Shown in pieces: positions 34,583-43,387 of a stretch of 64,000 bases of DNA. Each line of letters begins with the position of its first letter. Position 1 is the stretch's first letter. The notes under the pieces were generated by a model, which worked only from the letters and a program-made list of their open reading frames with translations, made no database searches and had not been told where the DNA came from. Made by a program: the position numbers and the translations under genes. This stretch comes from DASWJZ01 sp038211615 (GTDB taxonomy: Bacteria > Pseudomonadota > Alphaproteobacteria > Rhizobiales > Afifellaceae): assembly GCA_038211615.1 (NCBI GenBank), contig JBBQVL010000004.1, positions 46,714-110,713 of the forward strand, in the 5' to 3' direction.

Positions 34583-35377
34583 CTAGGGAAGGTGAAACCC
34601 CACGAGCTGTCTGATGGGATCGGCCAGACCCGGTGTGACAGCAAGCACCTTGCTGCCGCGTTTCAATCCGTCGTCGGCAAGAAAATCGTTCACGAACCCA
34701 CCCGCCTCGCTGACGATGCAAAGACCAGCAACCGCATCCCAGGAGTTCAGGTGACGTTCCCAGTATGCGTCGAAACGGCCGGCCGCCGTGTAGGCAAGGC
34801 CGAGGGCACCCGATCCGAGGCGGCAGTATTCCACGCCAGCCGACAGAAGGTCCTCGATCGTGCGCACATGGTAGGAGACCGCTTGGCGATAGCTGAAGCC
34901 GAGGCAGACGCGGGCGCGCTTGATGTCCGTCTCCCCGCTTACTTTTATCGGCGTCCCGTTGACGAAAGCACCGCCTCCTTTCCTCGCGAGGAACAGCTCA
35001 TCGGCGGCCGGATGATAGATCAGGCCGAGCACCGATTCGCTGCCCACGACAAGGCCGATCGAGATGCACCAGAACGGCACGCCGGTGAGAAAGTTATGGG
35101 TGCCATCGATCGGATCGATGACCCAGACCGCGGGCGCGTCGAGGTCGCTCGACGCCCCTTCCTCTCCGAGCACGCCATCGCCAGGAAACGCCCCCGACAG
35201 TCTGGCGACAATCAGGGCCTCGGATTCGCGATCGGCCTCGCTGACGAGATCCTGAGCGCCCTTCCGGTCGATGGCGAGGGATTCGCGCCGCAAGAAATGC
35301 CGCTCGGCAAGTTTGCCGGCTTCACGAATGGTCGCTTCGGCGACCCGCAGGCGGGCGTCAAGGTCTGCTGGATTCAC
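34583..35377 (-). CDS. Inositol monophosphatase family protein
   Basis: About 264 residues when started at the GTG at 35377, which gives the usual family N-terminus (NPADLDARLRVAEATIREAG). An ATG at 35419 extends it by 14 residues into the pseudogene on the other strand and is less likely. Metal motifs are intact: GEEG, WVIDPIDGTHNF (Asp-Pro-Ile-Asp-Gly-Thr) and NSWDAVAGLCIV. Members dephosphorylate inositol phosphates, histidinol phosphate, adenosine bisphosphate or sugar phosphates; the substrate is not determinable. It is convergent to uxuA. Confidence 0.88.
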   Translation of the reverse strand: MNPADLDARLRVAEATIREAGKLAERHFLRRESLAIDRKGAQDLVSEADRESEALIVARLSGAFPGDGVLGEEGASSDLDAPAVWVIDPIDGTHNFLTGVPFWCISIGLVVGSESVLGLIYHPAADELFLARKGGGAFVNGTPIKVSGETDIKRARVCLGFSYRQAVSYHVRTIEDLLSAGVEYCRLGSGALGLAYTAAGRFDAYWERHLNSWDAVAGLCIVSEAGGFVNDFLADDGLKRGSKVLAVTPGLADPIRQLVGFHLP

Positions 35378-35391
35378 ACGAACTCGCTTCT

Positions 35392-35715
35392 TGTCGGGTC
35401 GCGGGGCTCGAAGTGCCATCCTCCGGACAAATCCTGATCGGCGGCAACGGCGTCACTCTTCTGCCACCCTCGGAGCGCGACGTCAGCATGGGTGTTCCAG
35501 TCCTATGCCCTTTTCCCGCACATGACCGTGTTGAAGAACGTCTCCGGCGGCCTCGCCGACGCAAGGCCAGGTATCTCGGATCCGACGGCGATTATTCTGT
35601 CGCGACCGAACTGGGTGTCCTGTTCATCGTTCAGGCAGGCAGCGTGCGGTTCGAGCCTGGCGCGCAGGCGCATGCAGGATTGAATGCGGAAAGCCTCGCT
35701 CTTGTCCCTTCATAA
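35392..35715 (+). pseudogene. Decayed ABC importer ATPase (frameshift and internal deletion)
   Basis: Three pieces of one ATPase can be read. First, AGLEVPSSGQILIGGNGVTL and LPPSERDVSM (35401-35490) match the part after Walker A. An extra G in the GGG at 35490-35492 shifts the frame. Then VFQSYALFPHMTVLKNVSGG (from 35492) is the Q-loop region. Soon after, the reading returns to frame 1 with ARYLGSDGDYSVATELGVLF (from about 35553), the TOBE end of such ATPases. Walker A, the signature motif and Walker B are missing. It is a remnant of a PotA/PhnT-like importer whose other genes are gone. Confidence 0.8.
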
Positions 35716-35818
35716 GGGTCATCCAGACCCGACGTCAGCTACGGGCGAGAAGCCACGACCAACATTGCCCGAGAAATGCGGGTCGATGCCATCCCGCCGC
35801 CCGGATGAATTTGGGCCG

Positions 35819-36490
35819 TCAGGTCGCTATGGCGCGATCGAGGAAATTCATTTCGACCGCCAGCGCGGCCATGTCCTCGAAGATCGGAACGCCTGCAGGA
35901 AACCGGTTCTCGACGCCGCGCTTCACTATCGCAAGGAAAGGCACGCCGGTACGCTCAGCCGCCTCAAACTCGGTCAGCGAGTCGCCGATCGCCAGCGATT
36001 GCCCGGGCGCGATTTGAGTGCGCTCGAGGATTGCGCGGAATGCGTCCGGCTTCGTTGTGGGGGTACCGAAGAGCAGATCGAAATAGCGCCGCAGGTCGCG
36101 CTCCGTAACGATGCGTTCGAGGTCCTCCTGCGGCATGCCGGTAACGACGTGCATCCGCACCTTGCCGAAGCAGGCATCGAGCAGCGCCTGCGCGCCGGGA
36201 ATAAACTCGGCGCGCTGCATCGCCGTATCGACAATTGCGGCGAAGGCTTCGCATAGCCTCGCGACAGCCTCCGGCCCGCCGGGACGTCCAAACAGCGCGC
36301 GCTCGAAGTATGTGAACTTCTCGACCCGGCCCACGCCGCCGTGCAGGGTCTGGTATTCAACCACCTGCGCGACCCTGGCGGGATCTTCGTCCGCATAGAC
36401 CTGTGCGAAGGCGCGGGTCTTCAGATCCGCTGAGTCGAGAATTATCCCGTCGAAATCGAATATGATCTGCTCGATCGCGCTGCTGTTCAT
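35819..36490 (-). CDS. HAD-superfamily phosphatase
   Basis: 223 residues. The four HAD motifs are present: DFDGIILDS (nucleophile Asp and acid Asp), VVTGMPQEDLERI (Thr), TKPDAF (Lys) and IGDSLTEFEAA (Asp). This is subfamily I with an alpha-helical cap, like phosphoglycolate phosphatase or beta-phosphoglucomutase. It probably dephosphorylates a small phosphorylated metabolite; its substrate is unknown. No gene is clearly cotranscribed with it. Confidence 0.88.
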   Translation of the reverse strand: MNSSAIEQIIFDFDGIILDSADLKTRAFAQVYADEDPARVAQVVEYQTLHGGVGRVEKFTYFERALFGRPGGPEAVARLCEAFAAIVDTAMQRAEFIPGAQALLDACFGKVRMHVVTGMPQEDLERIVTERDLRRYFDLLFGTPTTKPDAFRAILERTQIAPGQSLAIGDSLTEFEAAERTGVPFLAIVKRGVENRFPAGVPIFEDMAALAVEMNFLDRAIAT

Positions 36491-36547
36491 GATCGTCCCA
36501 GACTGGCCGGCAAAACCAGCCTAGCACAGGCCGCAGGGCTGCGAATT

Positions 36548-36576
36548 TTAGGCGACACTATGTCGACATGTATGAT
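36548..36576 (+). promoter_or_regulatory. Promoter with TGTCGACA operator upstream of the first GMC gene
   Basis: TATGAT (36571-36576) is a good -10, with a weak TTAGGC (36548-36553) 17 bases upstream. The palindrome ATGTCGACAT (36560-36569) lies between them, where a repressor would act. The same 8-base core occurs in the promoter at 44217-44261. Confidence 0.4.
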
Positions 36577-36727
36577 ATCGGGAGACAAATACAGCTAAGC
36601 GGGTGCGGCTGAATCCAGGCATCCGACGTCGGGGGTAAGACCATTCCCACCAGAAAAGCGACTCCGAAGCCCTTTGGGTCGCGAAAGACACGGACTTTGC
36701 TTGCGCCAGCGCGTGGAGCGCGCGGTC

Positions 36728-38452
36728 ATGCCCCGGCCGGGCTCGCATCCGCGACGGCCCGCCATGGCTGAGCGCCGCCTGATCGACGGGCGGTCAGGCT
36801 CCGCGTCCATCCGCCGGAGCTACGACTACGTGATCGTGGGATCGGGTTCGGCGGGAAGCGTGCTCGCTGCGCGGATCGCCGCGGGAGGCAGCCATACGGT
36901 GCTCCTCCTGGAGGCCGGCCCCTCCGATCGCCACATCTATATCCGCATGCCGGCAGCGCTCGGCATGCCGCTCATGAACGATCGGTTCAACTGGTTCTAC
37001 CGTTCGGAGCCGGAGCCGCATCTCGGCGGGCGCGAGATCAGCGAGGCGCGCGGCCGCGTTCTCGGAGGCTCGTCGTCGATCAACGGCATGAACTGGGTGC
37101 GCGGCAACCCGTGGGACTACGACAACTGGGCCGCGCTCGGACTGGCGGGCTGGAGCTACGCCGACTGCCTTCCCTATTTCCGCCGCGCGGAAACCTTTGC
37201 AGGCGGCGAGAGCCGCTATCGCGGCGGCGACGGCCCGATGCGGATCGAGACCTGCCGCGCCGACGGCCCGCTCTACGACGCCTTCCTCGAAGCCGGCGTG
37301 CAAGCCGGCCACAGCCGCGTCGAGGACCACAACGCGTTTCGCCAGGAGGGCATGCACATCACGCAGCGCAACGTGCATGACGGAATTCGCTGGAGCACTT
37401 CGCAGGCCTACCTGCACGCCGCACCGTCCCGCTCGAACCTCGATATTGCGACGAGCGCGCGGGTGACGCGGATCGTCTTCGACGGCAAGCGCGCCGTGCG
37501 CGTGCAGGCTTCGATCGGCGGCCAGGACGTCACGATCGAAATCGGCAAGGAGGTCGTGCTCGCCGCCGGCGCGCTGAATTCGCCGCAGCTCCTGCTCCTG
37601 TCGGGGATCGGCGAGGCGGACTCGCTCCGCCAGCTTTCAATCCCGCTCGTCGCGCATCTTCCGGGCGTCGGCCGGGGGCTGAAGGATCATGTCGCCGCCC
37701 CGGTCCAGTACCGGGCGACGAAGGATGTCTCGGTGGCGCGCGACCTGACGACCCTTGGCCGCTACAAGCTCGCCCTTCAATGGCTCCTGACCAAAAAGGG
37801 ACTCGGCGCCACGAATTTCTTCGAGGTGGGAGCCTTTCTGCGGACCGACGACGGCATCGACGTCCCGAACATGCAGATCGAGTTCGTGCCGCTGCTCGGC
37901 GAGCTTCAGCACGGCAGCGTCGCGCTCGAGAACGGCTTTCAGTACTTCCTCAGTCTGATGCGGCCGACGAGCACGGGCCGCGTCTGGATCGACAGCGCCG
38001 ACCCGGCGGCGGCGCCGAAGTTCGTCTTCAATTTCCTCGAGACCGAGCACGACAGGCGGCAGGCGGCCGCGGCCGTGCGGGCCATCCGCGACATCGTCGC
38101 GCAGCGCGGCTGGGACGATCTGCGCGGCGCCGAGGTGACGCCGGGACCCGCGGCCACTTCGGACGCGGAGATCACCGGCTTCCTGCGCCAGCAGGCCGGC
38201 ACCAACTACCATCCGTGCTGCACCTGCCGGATGGGCATCGACGACATGTCCGTCGTCGACGCGGAGGCGCGCGTGCACGGTCTCGACAACATCCGTGTCG
38301 TGGACGCATCGATATTGCCGCAGATCGTGAGCGGCAACCTGAACGCGCCGGTCATCATGATAGCCGAGAAGCTCTCCGATACGATTCTCGGCCGCCAGCC
38401 GCTGCCACCGGACGCGGCGCCCTATCATCGTCCCGCGGAGCGGGCGCAATGA
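36728..38452 (+). CDS. GMC-family flavoprotein dehydrogenase
   Basis: 574 residues if started at ATG 36728, which has GGAG nine bases upstream; an ATG at 36764 and a TTG at 36674 are alternatives. It has YDYVIVGSGSAGSVLAARI (FAD motif), ARGRVLGGSSSINGMNWVRG (GMC signature 1), GALNSPQLLLLSGIG (GMC signature 2) and, near the C-terminus, TNYHPCCTCRMG with the catalytic His, then NLNAPVIMIAEK. Most relatives oxidise alcohols such as choline or polyols. It heads an eight-gene or longer catabolic cluster and resembles the second GMC protein (40492-42186), suggesting two related oxidation steps. Confidence 0.9.
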   Translation: MPRPGSHPRRPAMAERRLIDGRSGSASIRRSYDYVIVGSGSAGSVLAARIAAGGSHTVLLLEAGPSDRHIYIRMPAALGMPLMNDRFNWFYRSEPEPHLGGREISEARGRVLGGSSSINGMNWVRGNPWDYDNWAALGLAGWSYADCLPYFRRAETFAGGESRYRGGDGPMRIETCRADGPLYDAFLEAGVQAGHSRVEDHNAFRQEGMHITQRNVHDGIRWSTSQAYLHAAPSRSNLDIATSARVTRIVFDGKRAVRVQASIGGQDVTIEIGKEVVLAAGALNSPQLLLLSGIGEADSLRQLSIPLVAHLPGVGRGLKDHVAAPVQYRATKDVSVARDLTTLGRYKLALQWLLTKKGLGATNFFEVGAFLRTDDGIDVPNMQIEFVPLLGELQHGSVALENGFQYFLSLMRPTSTGRVWIDSADPAAAPKFVFNFLETEHDRRQAAAAVRAIRDIVAQRGWDDLRGAEVTPGPAATSDAEITGFLRQQAGTNYHPCCTCRMGIDDMSVVDAEARVHGLDNIRVVDASILPQIVSGNLNAPVIMIAEKLSDTILGRQPLPPDAAPYHRPAERAQ

Positions 38453-38552
38453 CCGGGCTCACCGATAGCCGGCGCCGGCAAAAAAAGGGACACGGCGTCA
38501 GCGGACAACACCGAAGGGCCGGGGCGACGCGCCGTGCCGAGGAGCGAGAGGC

Positions 38553-39458
38553 ATGAAGATACCGCAGTTCAATGGCATCATAAACGTCATCACCACGCCG
38601 TTCCGGAAGGACGAGAGCATCGACTTCGACGTGTTCGCCAGGCACATCGAGTTCGTGATCGACGCGGGCGTCCACGCGATCATGCCGTGCGGATCGACGG
38701 GCGAGTACAACACGATGACCACCGAGGAGCGGCGGCAGGTTCTTGCCTTCGTCGCCGACAAGGTGGGCGGCCGGCTGCCGATATATGCCGGCACCAACAG
38801 CATGCGCGTCGGCGAGATCGTGGAGCTCTCCAACTACGCGGCGGAGATCGGCTACCAGGCGATCATGCTTGCCGCTCCGCCCTACGCGATCCCGAGCCGC
38901 GCCGAGCTTGCCGCCCACTTCCTCAACGTGGCGGATCAGACCTCGCTGCCGATCATCCTCTACAACTTCCCCGGCCGCACTGCCGTCGACATGGACGCGG
39001 AATTTCTGCACGCCGTCTCCGGCGCCAAGGCGATCTGCGCGATCAAGGAATCGAGCGGCTCGTTCGGCCGGATGCTCCAGCATGTGATGCTCTTCGACAA
39101 GCGCTACCAGCGCATCTGCGGCTGGGACGACCAGGCGCTCGACCAGTTCCTGTGGGGCGCGAAAAGCTGGATCGCCGGCGCGTCGAACTTCCTCCCGGCG
39201 GAGCACGTCGCGCTGCACCAGGCCTGCGTCGTCGAGGGCGACTGGAAGCGCGGCAAGGAGATCATGGCGACTATGATGCCGATGATCTACCTGCTCGAGA
39301 ACGGTGGAAAGTACATCCAGTACGTGAAGCTCGGCTGCGCGCTCGCCGGTATTCCGGTCGGCGCGATGCGCCCGCCGATGGGCGGGCTGACGCCCGAGGA
39401 GAAGGCGAATTTCACCAAGCTCTACAAGAAGCTCAAGGCCGCGAAAATCGGCGCGTGA
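38553..39458 (+). CDS. DapA-family (dihydrodipicolinate synthase-like) lyase 1
   Basis: 301 residues, with a GAGGAG ribosome site. The N-acetylneuraminate lyase / DapA barrel shows the substrate loop PCGSTGEY, the catalytic Tyr137 (ILYNFPGRT) and the Schiff-base Lys165 (CAIKESSG). In catabolic gene clusters this family includes 2-keto-3-deoxy-sugar-acid aldolases and dehydratases, and hydroxypyrroline-carboxylate deaminase. A lysine biosynthesis role is unlikely since it lies inside a catabolic cluster next to a second paralogue. Confidence 0.92.
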   Translation: MKIPQFNGIINVITTPFRKDESIDFDVFARHIEFVIDAGVHAIMPCGSTGEYNTMTTEERRQVLAFVADKVGGRLPIYAGTNSMRVGEIVELSNYAAEIGYQAIMLAAPPYAIPSRAELAAHFLNVADQTSLPIILYNFPGRTAVDMDAEFLHAVSGAKAICAIKESSGSFGRMLQHVMLFDKRYQRICGWDDQALDQFLWGAKSWIAGASNFLPAEHVALHQACVVEGDWKRGKEIMATMMPMIYLLENGGKYIQYVKLGCALAGIPVGAMRPPMGGLTPEEKANFTKLYKKLKAAKIGA

Positions 39459-39530
39459 ACACCGGGGAGGCGAGTCCTCGCGACCCGCCGCCCGTCCAAT
39501 CAACGAACAGACCGAAATGAGGAGATCCAC

Positions 39531-40427
39531 ATGAAGAAGATGTTCAAGGGCATGTGCGTGCCGATCTGCACGCCGTTCTCTGCCGATGGCGAGTCGCTCG
39601 ACGAGGGCAAGCTGAAGGCGCACATCGACTGGCTGATCGAGTCCGGCGTCCACATCATCCTGGCGTGCGGCGGCACCGGGGAGTTCGCCTATCTGCGCGA
39701 CGGCGAGCGCCGGCGCATTTCCGAGATCACCACGAAGCACACCGCCGGCCGCGCCGACGTGTTCATCCAGACATCGAGCATCAACACCGCCGACGTGGTC
39801 GCCAATTCCAAGGCGGCGCTCGACATGGGAGCCGACGCGCTCATGGTGCTGCCGCCCTATTTCGAGGGGCCGAGCATGGATGGCGTGCGCTGGCACTACG
39901 AGACGATCGCGAAGGCGGTCGACCTGCCGATCGTCGTCTACAACATCCCGCAGCACTCCAACATCGACATCACCCCGGAGGTCTTCTCCGAGCTGATGAA
40001 GCTCCACGACAACATCCGCTACATCAAGGACAGCACCGCCAGCCTGATCCGCATTCAGCAGCTCGTGGCGACCGGCGGCGGCGTCTTCAACGGTGGCGAT
40101 CCGATCGCCTTCCAGGGGATGCTGGCCGGCGCGGTCGGCGCCATCTGGGGCGCCGCCAACGTGATGCCGAAGGAAGCGGTCGAGCTCTACAATCTCGTGA
40201 CCGCGCGCAAGCTCGTCGAGGCGGCGGAGCTGTGGGAGCGGATGCTTCCTTCGCAGCTCTTCTACTGGACGCACGACTACAATCCCTCGATCAAGGCTGC
40301 CGCGAACCTCGCGGGCCGCAAGCTCGGCGAATGCCGCAAGCCGCAGCTTCCGCTCGACAAGGCGGCGATGGCCGAGCTCAGCAAGGCGCTCGAGCCGCTG
40401 CTGAAGCCGATCCGCAAGGTAGCCTGA
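39531..40427 (+). CDS. DapA-family (dihydrodipicolinate synthase-like) lyase 2
   Basis: 298 residues, with AGGAG upstream. It keeps the barrel's loop ACGGTGEF, catalytic Tyr137 (VVYNIPQHSN) and Lys166 (RYIKDSTAS). The GG instead of GS in the loop and QHSN after the Tyr differ from the first paralogue, so the two probably act on different substrates or stereoisomers. It is in the same direction and 72 bases from the first. Confidence 0.92.
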   Translation: MKKMFKGMCVPICTPFSADGESLDEGKLKAHIDWLIESGVHIILACGGTGEFAYLRDGERRRISEITTKHTAGRADVFIQTSSINTADVVANSKAALDMGADALMVLPPYFEGPSMDGVRWHYETIAKAVDLPIVVYNIPQHSNIDITPEVFSELMKLHDNIRYIKDSTASLIRIQQLVATGGGVFNGGDPIAFQGMLAGAVGAIWGAANVMPKEAVELYNLVTARKLVEAAELWERMLPSQLFYWTHDYNPSIKAAANLAGRKLGECRKPQLPLDKAAMAELSKALEPLLKPIRKVA

Positions 40428-40491
40428 TCCATTGCGGCGCCTTGGACGCGCCCGCACCTTTGCCGGACGCGTTCTGCGAGGGTAACGGTTC

Positions 40492-42186
40492 GTGAGCGAG
40501 CGGGACGAATACGACTACGTGATCGCCGGCGGTGGGACCGCCGGCTGCATCCTTGCGGCGCGGCTCTCCGAGGACCCGAGCGTACGCGTGCTGCTGCTCG
40601 AGGCGGGCGGGGCGGACCGCAGCTGGAAGATCCGGATGCCGTCCGCCTACGACTACGTGTTCAAGAACCCGAAGTACAACTGGTGCTATCACGGCGAGCC
40701 GGAGCCGGCGCTGCATGGCCGCACGATGTACCAGCCGCGCGGCAAGGTGCTCGGCGGGTCGTCCAGCATCAACGGTCTCGGGTTCATCCGCGGCCATCCG
40801 CTCGACTTCGAACGCTGGTCGGACGAGGGCGCCTCGGGCTGGTCGTACAACGAGGTGCTTCCCTACTTCCGACGCTCGGAGAGCTGGGATGGCGGCGCCA
40901 ACGCCTATCGCGGGGGCGACGGACCGGTGCGGGTGCTGACGCCGCGCTGCGAGGAGCCGCTCTATTCCGTTTTCCTGCAAGCCGGGCGCGAGGCGGGACA
41001 TATCGCCTCCGACGATCTGAACGGCGCAGTCCCGGAGGGTTTCGGGGCGTTCCAGACCAACATCGACGCCGGCGTACGCGCCTCGACAGCGCACGCCTAT
41101 CTGCGGAGCGCGGCCGGCCGCGGCAACCTGACGATCAGGACCGGCGCCAGGGTCCGGCGCGCGCTGATCGAGGGCAACCGCGCCGTCGGCCTGCTCTATT
41201 CCGGCACAGGCGCCGGCGCCGAGCGCGAGGCGCGCGCGACGCGTGAGGTAATCCTCGCTGGGGGAACCTTCAGCTCCCCGCAGCTCCTGATGCTCTCCGG
41301 CATCGGACCGCCGGAGGAGCTCGCGCGCCACGGCATCAAGGTCTCGGTCGACCTGCCCGGGGTCGGCGAGAACCTGCAGGACCATCCCGTCGCCTACATG
41401 AAGTACGAGTGCACGGAGCCGCTCTCGATCACGCGCTACATGCGCCTCGACCGCATGGCGCTGATGGGCATGCAGTGGTTCATGTTCCACAAGGGGCCAG
41501 CCGCCGGCAACAATCTGGAGACCATGGCGCTGCTGCGGAGCGACGCGTCCAAGGCCAAGCCCGACATCGAGATCCAGCACCTTGCGATCGTCTTCGATCA
41601 CGACAAGGGCATCCAGGCCGACATGCACGGCTTCACCTATTGCATCGGGCCGAACAGCGTGGCGGGACGCGGATGGGTGAAGCTCAGGTCGGCCAACCCG
41701 GCGGACGCGCCGCGCATCCTGACCAACTTCCTCTCGACCGACGCGGATTTCGAGGCCATGCGGGCGGCAATCCGTATCGGCCGCGAGGTGGCGTTCCAGA
41801 AATGCTACGACCGCTACCGCAAGCGCGAAATCTCGCCGGGGCCTGAAGTCAGGACGAACGCGGAGATCGATGCGTATCTTCGCACGGCGACCGTCAACGA
41901 CTTCCACCCCGTCGGCACCTGCCGCATGGGCATGGACCGGATGGCCGTCGTCGATGCGACCCTGAAGGTGCACGGCATCGAGGGCCTGCGCGTGGTCGAC
42001 GCCTCGGTGATGCCGACGATCGTCGGCGCCAATACCAACGCCACGACGATCATGATCGGCGAGAAGGCGGCGGACATGATCCGCGGGCGCGTGCCGCTCG
42101 CCGCCGCGACAGTGCCGCTTCCGGGTCATGCCTCGCCGGCCCGCCAGAACCATCCCGCCGTTCAAGCATCCGCGGCCCCGGGGTAG
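40492..42186 (+). CDS. GMC-family flavoprotein dehydrogenase 2
   Basis: 564 residues from a GTG at 40492. FAD motif YDYVIAGGGTAGCILAARL, signature 1 PRGKVLGGSSSINGLGFIRG, signature 2 GGTFSSPQLLMLSGIG, and the C-terminal NDFHPVGTCRMG with the catalytic His, then GANTNATTIMIGEKA. It is a close relative of choline and alcohol dehydrogenases. It follows the two DapA-like genes and precedes the enolase-superfamily gene by 34 bases. It may oxidise the same alcohol class as the first GMC protein. Confidence 0.92.
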   Translation: MSERDEYDYVIAGGGTAGCILAARLSEDPSVRVLLLEAGGADRSWKIRMPSAYDYVFKNPKYNWCYHGEPEPALHGRTMYQPRGKVLGGSSSINGLGFIRGHPLDFERWSDEGASGWSYNEVLPYFRRSESWDGGANAYRGGDGPVRVLTPRCEEPLYSVFLQAGREAGHIASDDLNGAVPEGFGAFQTNIDAGVRASTAHAYLRSAAGRGNLTIRTGARVRRALIEGNRAVGLLYSGTGAGAEREARATREVILAGGTFSSPQLLMLSGIGPPEELARHGIKVSVDLPGVGENLQDHPVAYMKYECTEPLSITRYMRLDRMALMGMQWFMFHKGPAAGNNLETMALLRSDASKAKPDIEIQHLAIVFDHDKGIQADMHGFTYCIGPNSVAGRGWVKLRSANPADAPRILTNFLSTDADFEAMRAAIRIGREVAFQKCYDRYRKREISPGPEVRTNAEIDAYLRTATVNDFHPVGTCRMGMDRMAVVDATLKVHGIEGLRVVDASVMPTIVGANTNATTIMIGEKAADMIRGRVPLAAATVPLPGHASPARQNHPAVQASAAPG

Positions 42187-42220
42187 TCCTCGGAACGCCC
42201 GCCCATTCGTGGAGGAAGAC

Positions 42221-43387
42221 ATGAAAATCGCCAAGGTCGAAGCGCTGCGCATGTTCCCCAAGGTCATCAAGGAGGCCTGGGTCGACGACGAGTACGTCTG
42301 GCCGAGCCAGCCTCCGAGCTTCGTGATCAAGGTGACGGCAGAGGACGGCCAGTACGGCGTCGGGGAGGCGACCAGCCAGACGTGGTACCTGGGCGAGACG
42401 GCGGAGCACATCGCTGCCTGCGTCGCGCTCTACGACAAGGCGCTGCGCGGCACCGATCCGAGCAACTTCGCCTACGTGCATCATCTCATGGAAGCGCAGG
42501 TGAGCGGCGGCATGCCAGGCGGCCGCGGCGCGCGCTCCGGCGTCGACATGGCGGTCTACGACCTCGTCGGCAAGGCGCTCGGTGTGCCGGTACACCGCCT
42601 GCTCGGCGGCGCCTACCGCACCGAGTTCGAGATGCTCACCAACCTCTATCACAAGACGCCGGAAGCCATGGCGGCCGCCTCCGAGCACTACGTCAAGGAG
42701 GGCTTCAAGGGGCTGAAGATCAAGGTCGGCGATACGGTGCTTGCGAAGGGCTGGAACCGCGACAATCTCGAGACCGAGCTGTCGCTGCTGCGCGCCGCGC
42801 TCGATGTCGTTCCTTCCAACGTCTACATCGACGCGGACGCCAACCAGGGCTGGCGCAGCCCGCAGTGGACGGTGTCGATCCTCAAGCGCTTCGCCGGGCA
42901 TGACAACCTTTCGATCGAGCAGCCGCTGCCGCACGCCGACATCGTCGGCGCGGCCTTCGTGCGCGCCAATGCCGGCGTGCCCGTCATTCTCGACGAGTCG
43001 GTGTGGTCGCCGGAGGCGCTGATGAACATCATCCGGCTGGGCGCCTGCGACCGCATGGTGATGAAGCTCAACCGCATCGGCGGCTTCTTCCCCGCGGCGC
43101 AGGCCATCGCCATCTGCGAATCCGCAGGCGTCGGCGTGAGCGTCGACACCAATCCCTACACCATCCTCGGCGACACGGCATGCTGCCATATCGCGGCGAT
43201 CGCCCGGACCCCGTACCCGGTCGATTGCGAGGGGCACGTAAGCTTCCTCGACATCGGCAAGCCCAATCCGTTCAAGGGCGGCATCGTGGTGGACGGCGCG
43301 CGCGCCAAGCTCCCGGATGCGCCCGGGCTCGGCGTCGACGTTGACTGGAGCCTGCTTGCAGAGCACCAGCGCGCGCACGCGGCCTGA
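42221..43387 (+). CDS. Mandelate racemase / muconate lactonizing enzyme family protein
   Basis: 388 residues from ATG 42221 with GGAGGAAG directly upstream; the longer frame is ignored. Enolase-superfamily residues: Lys166 and Lys168 in LKIKVGD, metal ligands near Asp204 (IDADANQGW), Glu233 (SIEQPL) and Asp258 (LDES), and Lys282 (RMVMKLNRIGG), with VSVDTNPYTI beyond. It would remove a proton alpha to a carboxylate, and in such clusters it is often a sugar-acid dehydratase. The specific substrate is open. It overlaps the SDR gene by one base. Confidence 0.92.
   Translation: MKIAKVEALRMFPKVIKEAWVDDEYVWPSQPPSFVIKVTAEDGQYGVGEATSQTWYLGETAEHIAACVALYDKALRGTDPSNFAYVHHLMEAQVSGGMPGGRGARSGVDMAVYDLVGKALGVPVHRLLGGAYRTEFEMLTNLYHKTPEAMAAASEHYVKEGFKGLKIKVGDTVLAKGWNRDNLETELSLLRAALDVVPSNVYIDADANQGWRSPQWTVSILKRFAGHDNLSIEQPLPHADIVGAAFVRANAGVPVILDESVWSPEALMNIIRLGACDRMVMKLNRIGGFFPAAQAIAICESAGVGVSVDTNPYTILGDTACCHIAAIARTPYPVDCEGHVSFLDIGKPNPFKGGIVVDGARAKLPDAPGLGVDVDWSLLAEHQRAHAA

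Noticed and set aside
34500..34620. Partial cobalamin-riboswitch resemblance (GGGAA..GGTGAAA and AGCCCAGGAAGC) on the plus strand
   Set aside because: The elements are out of the usual order, the conserved CCCCGCAACTGT part is missing, part of it lies in phosphatase coding sequence, and no B12-related gene follows on that strand.
34592..35437. 281-residue plus-strand frame opposite the inositol-monophosphatase gene
   Set aside because: The minus-strand frame carries all metal motifs; the plus-strand frame has none. Only its right end overlaps the real ABC pseudogene region.
38355..42411. Two very long minus-strand frames (about 700 and 677 residues) opposite the DapA and GMC genes
   Set aside because: They mirror well-supported plus-strand genes, contain no recognisable motif and have the His/Arg/Asp-rich composition of shadow frames.
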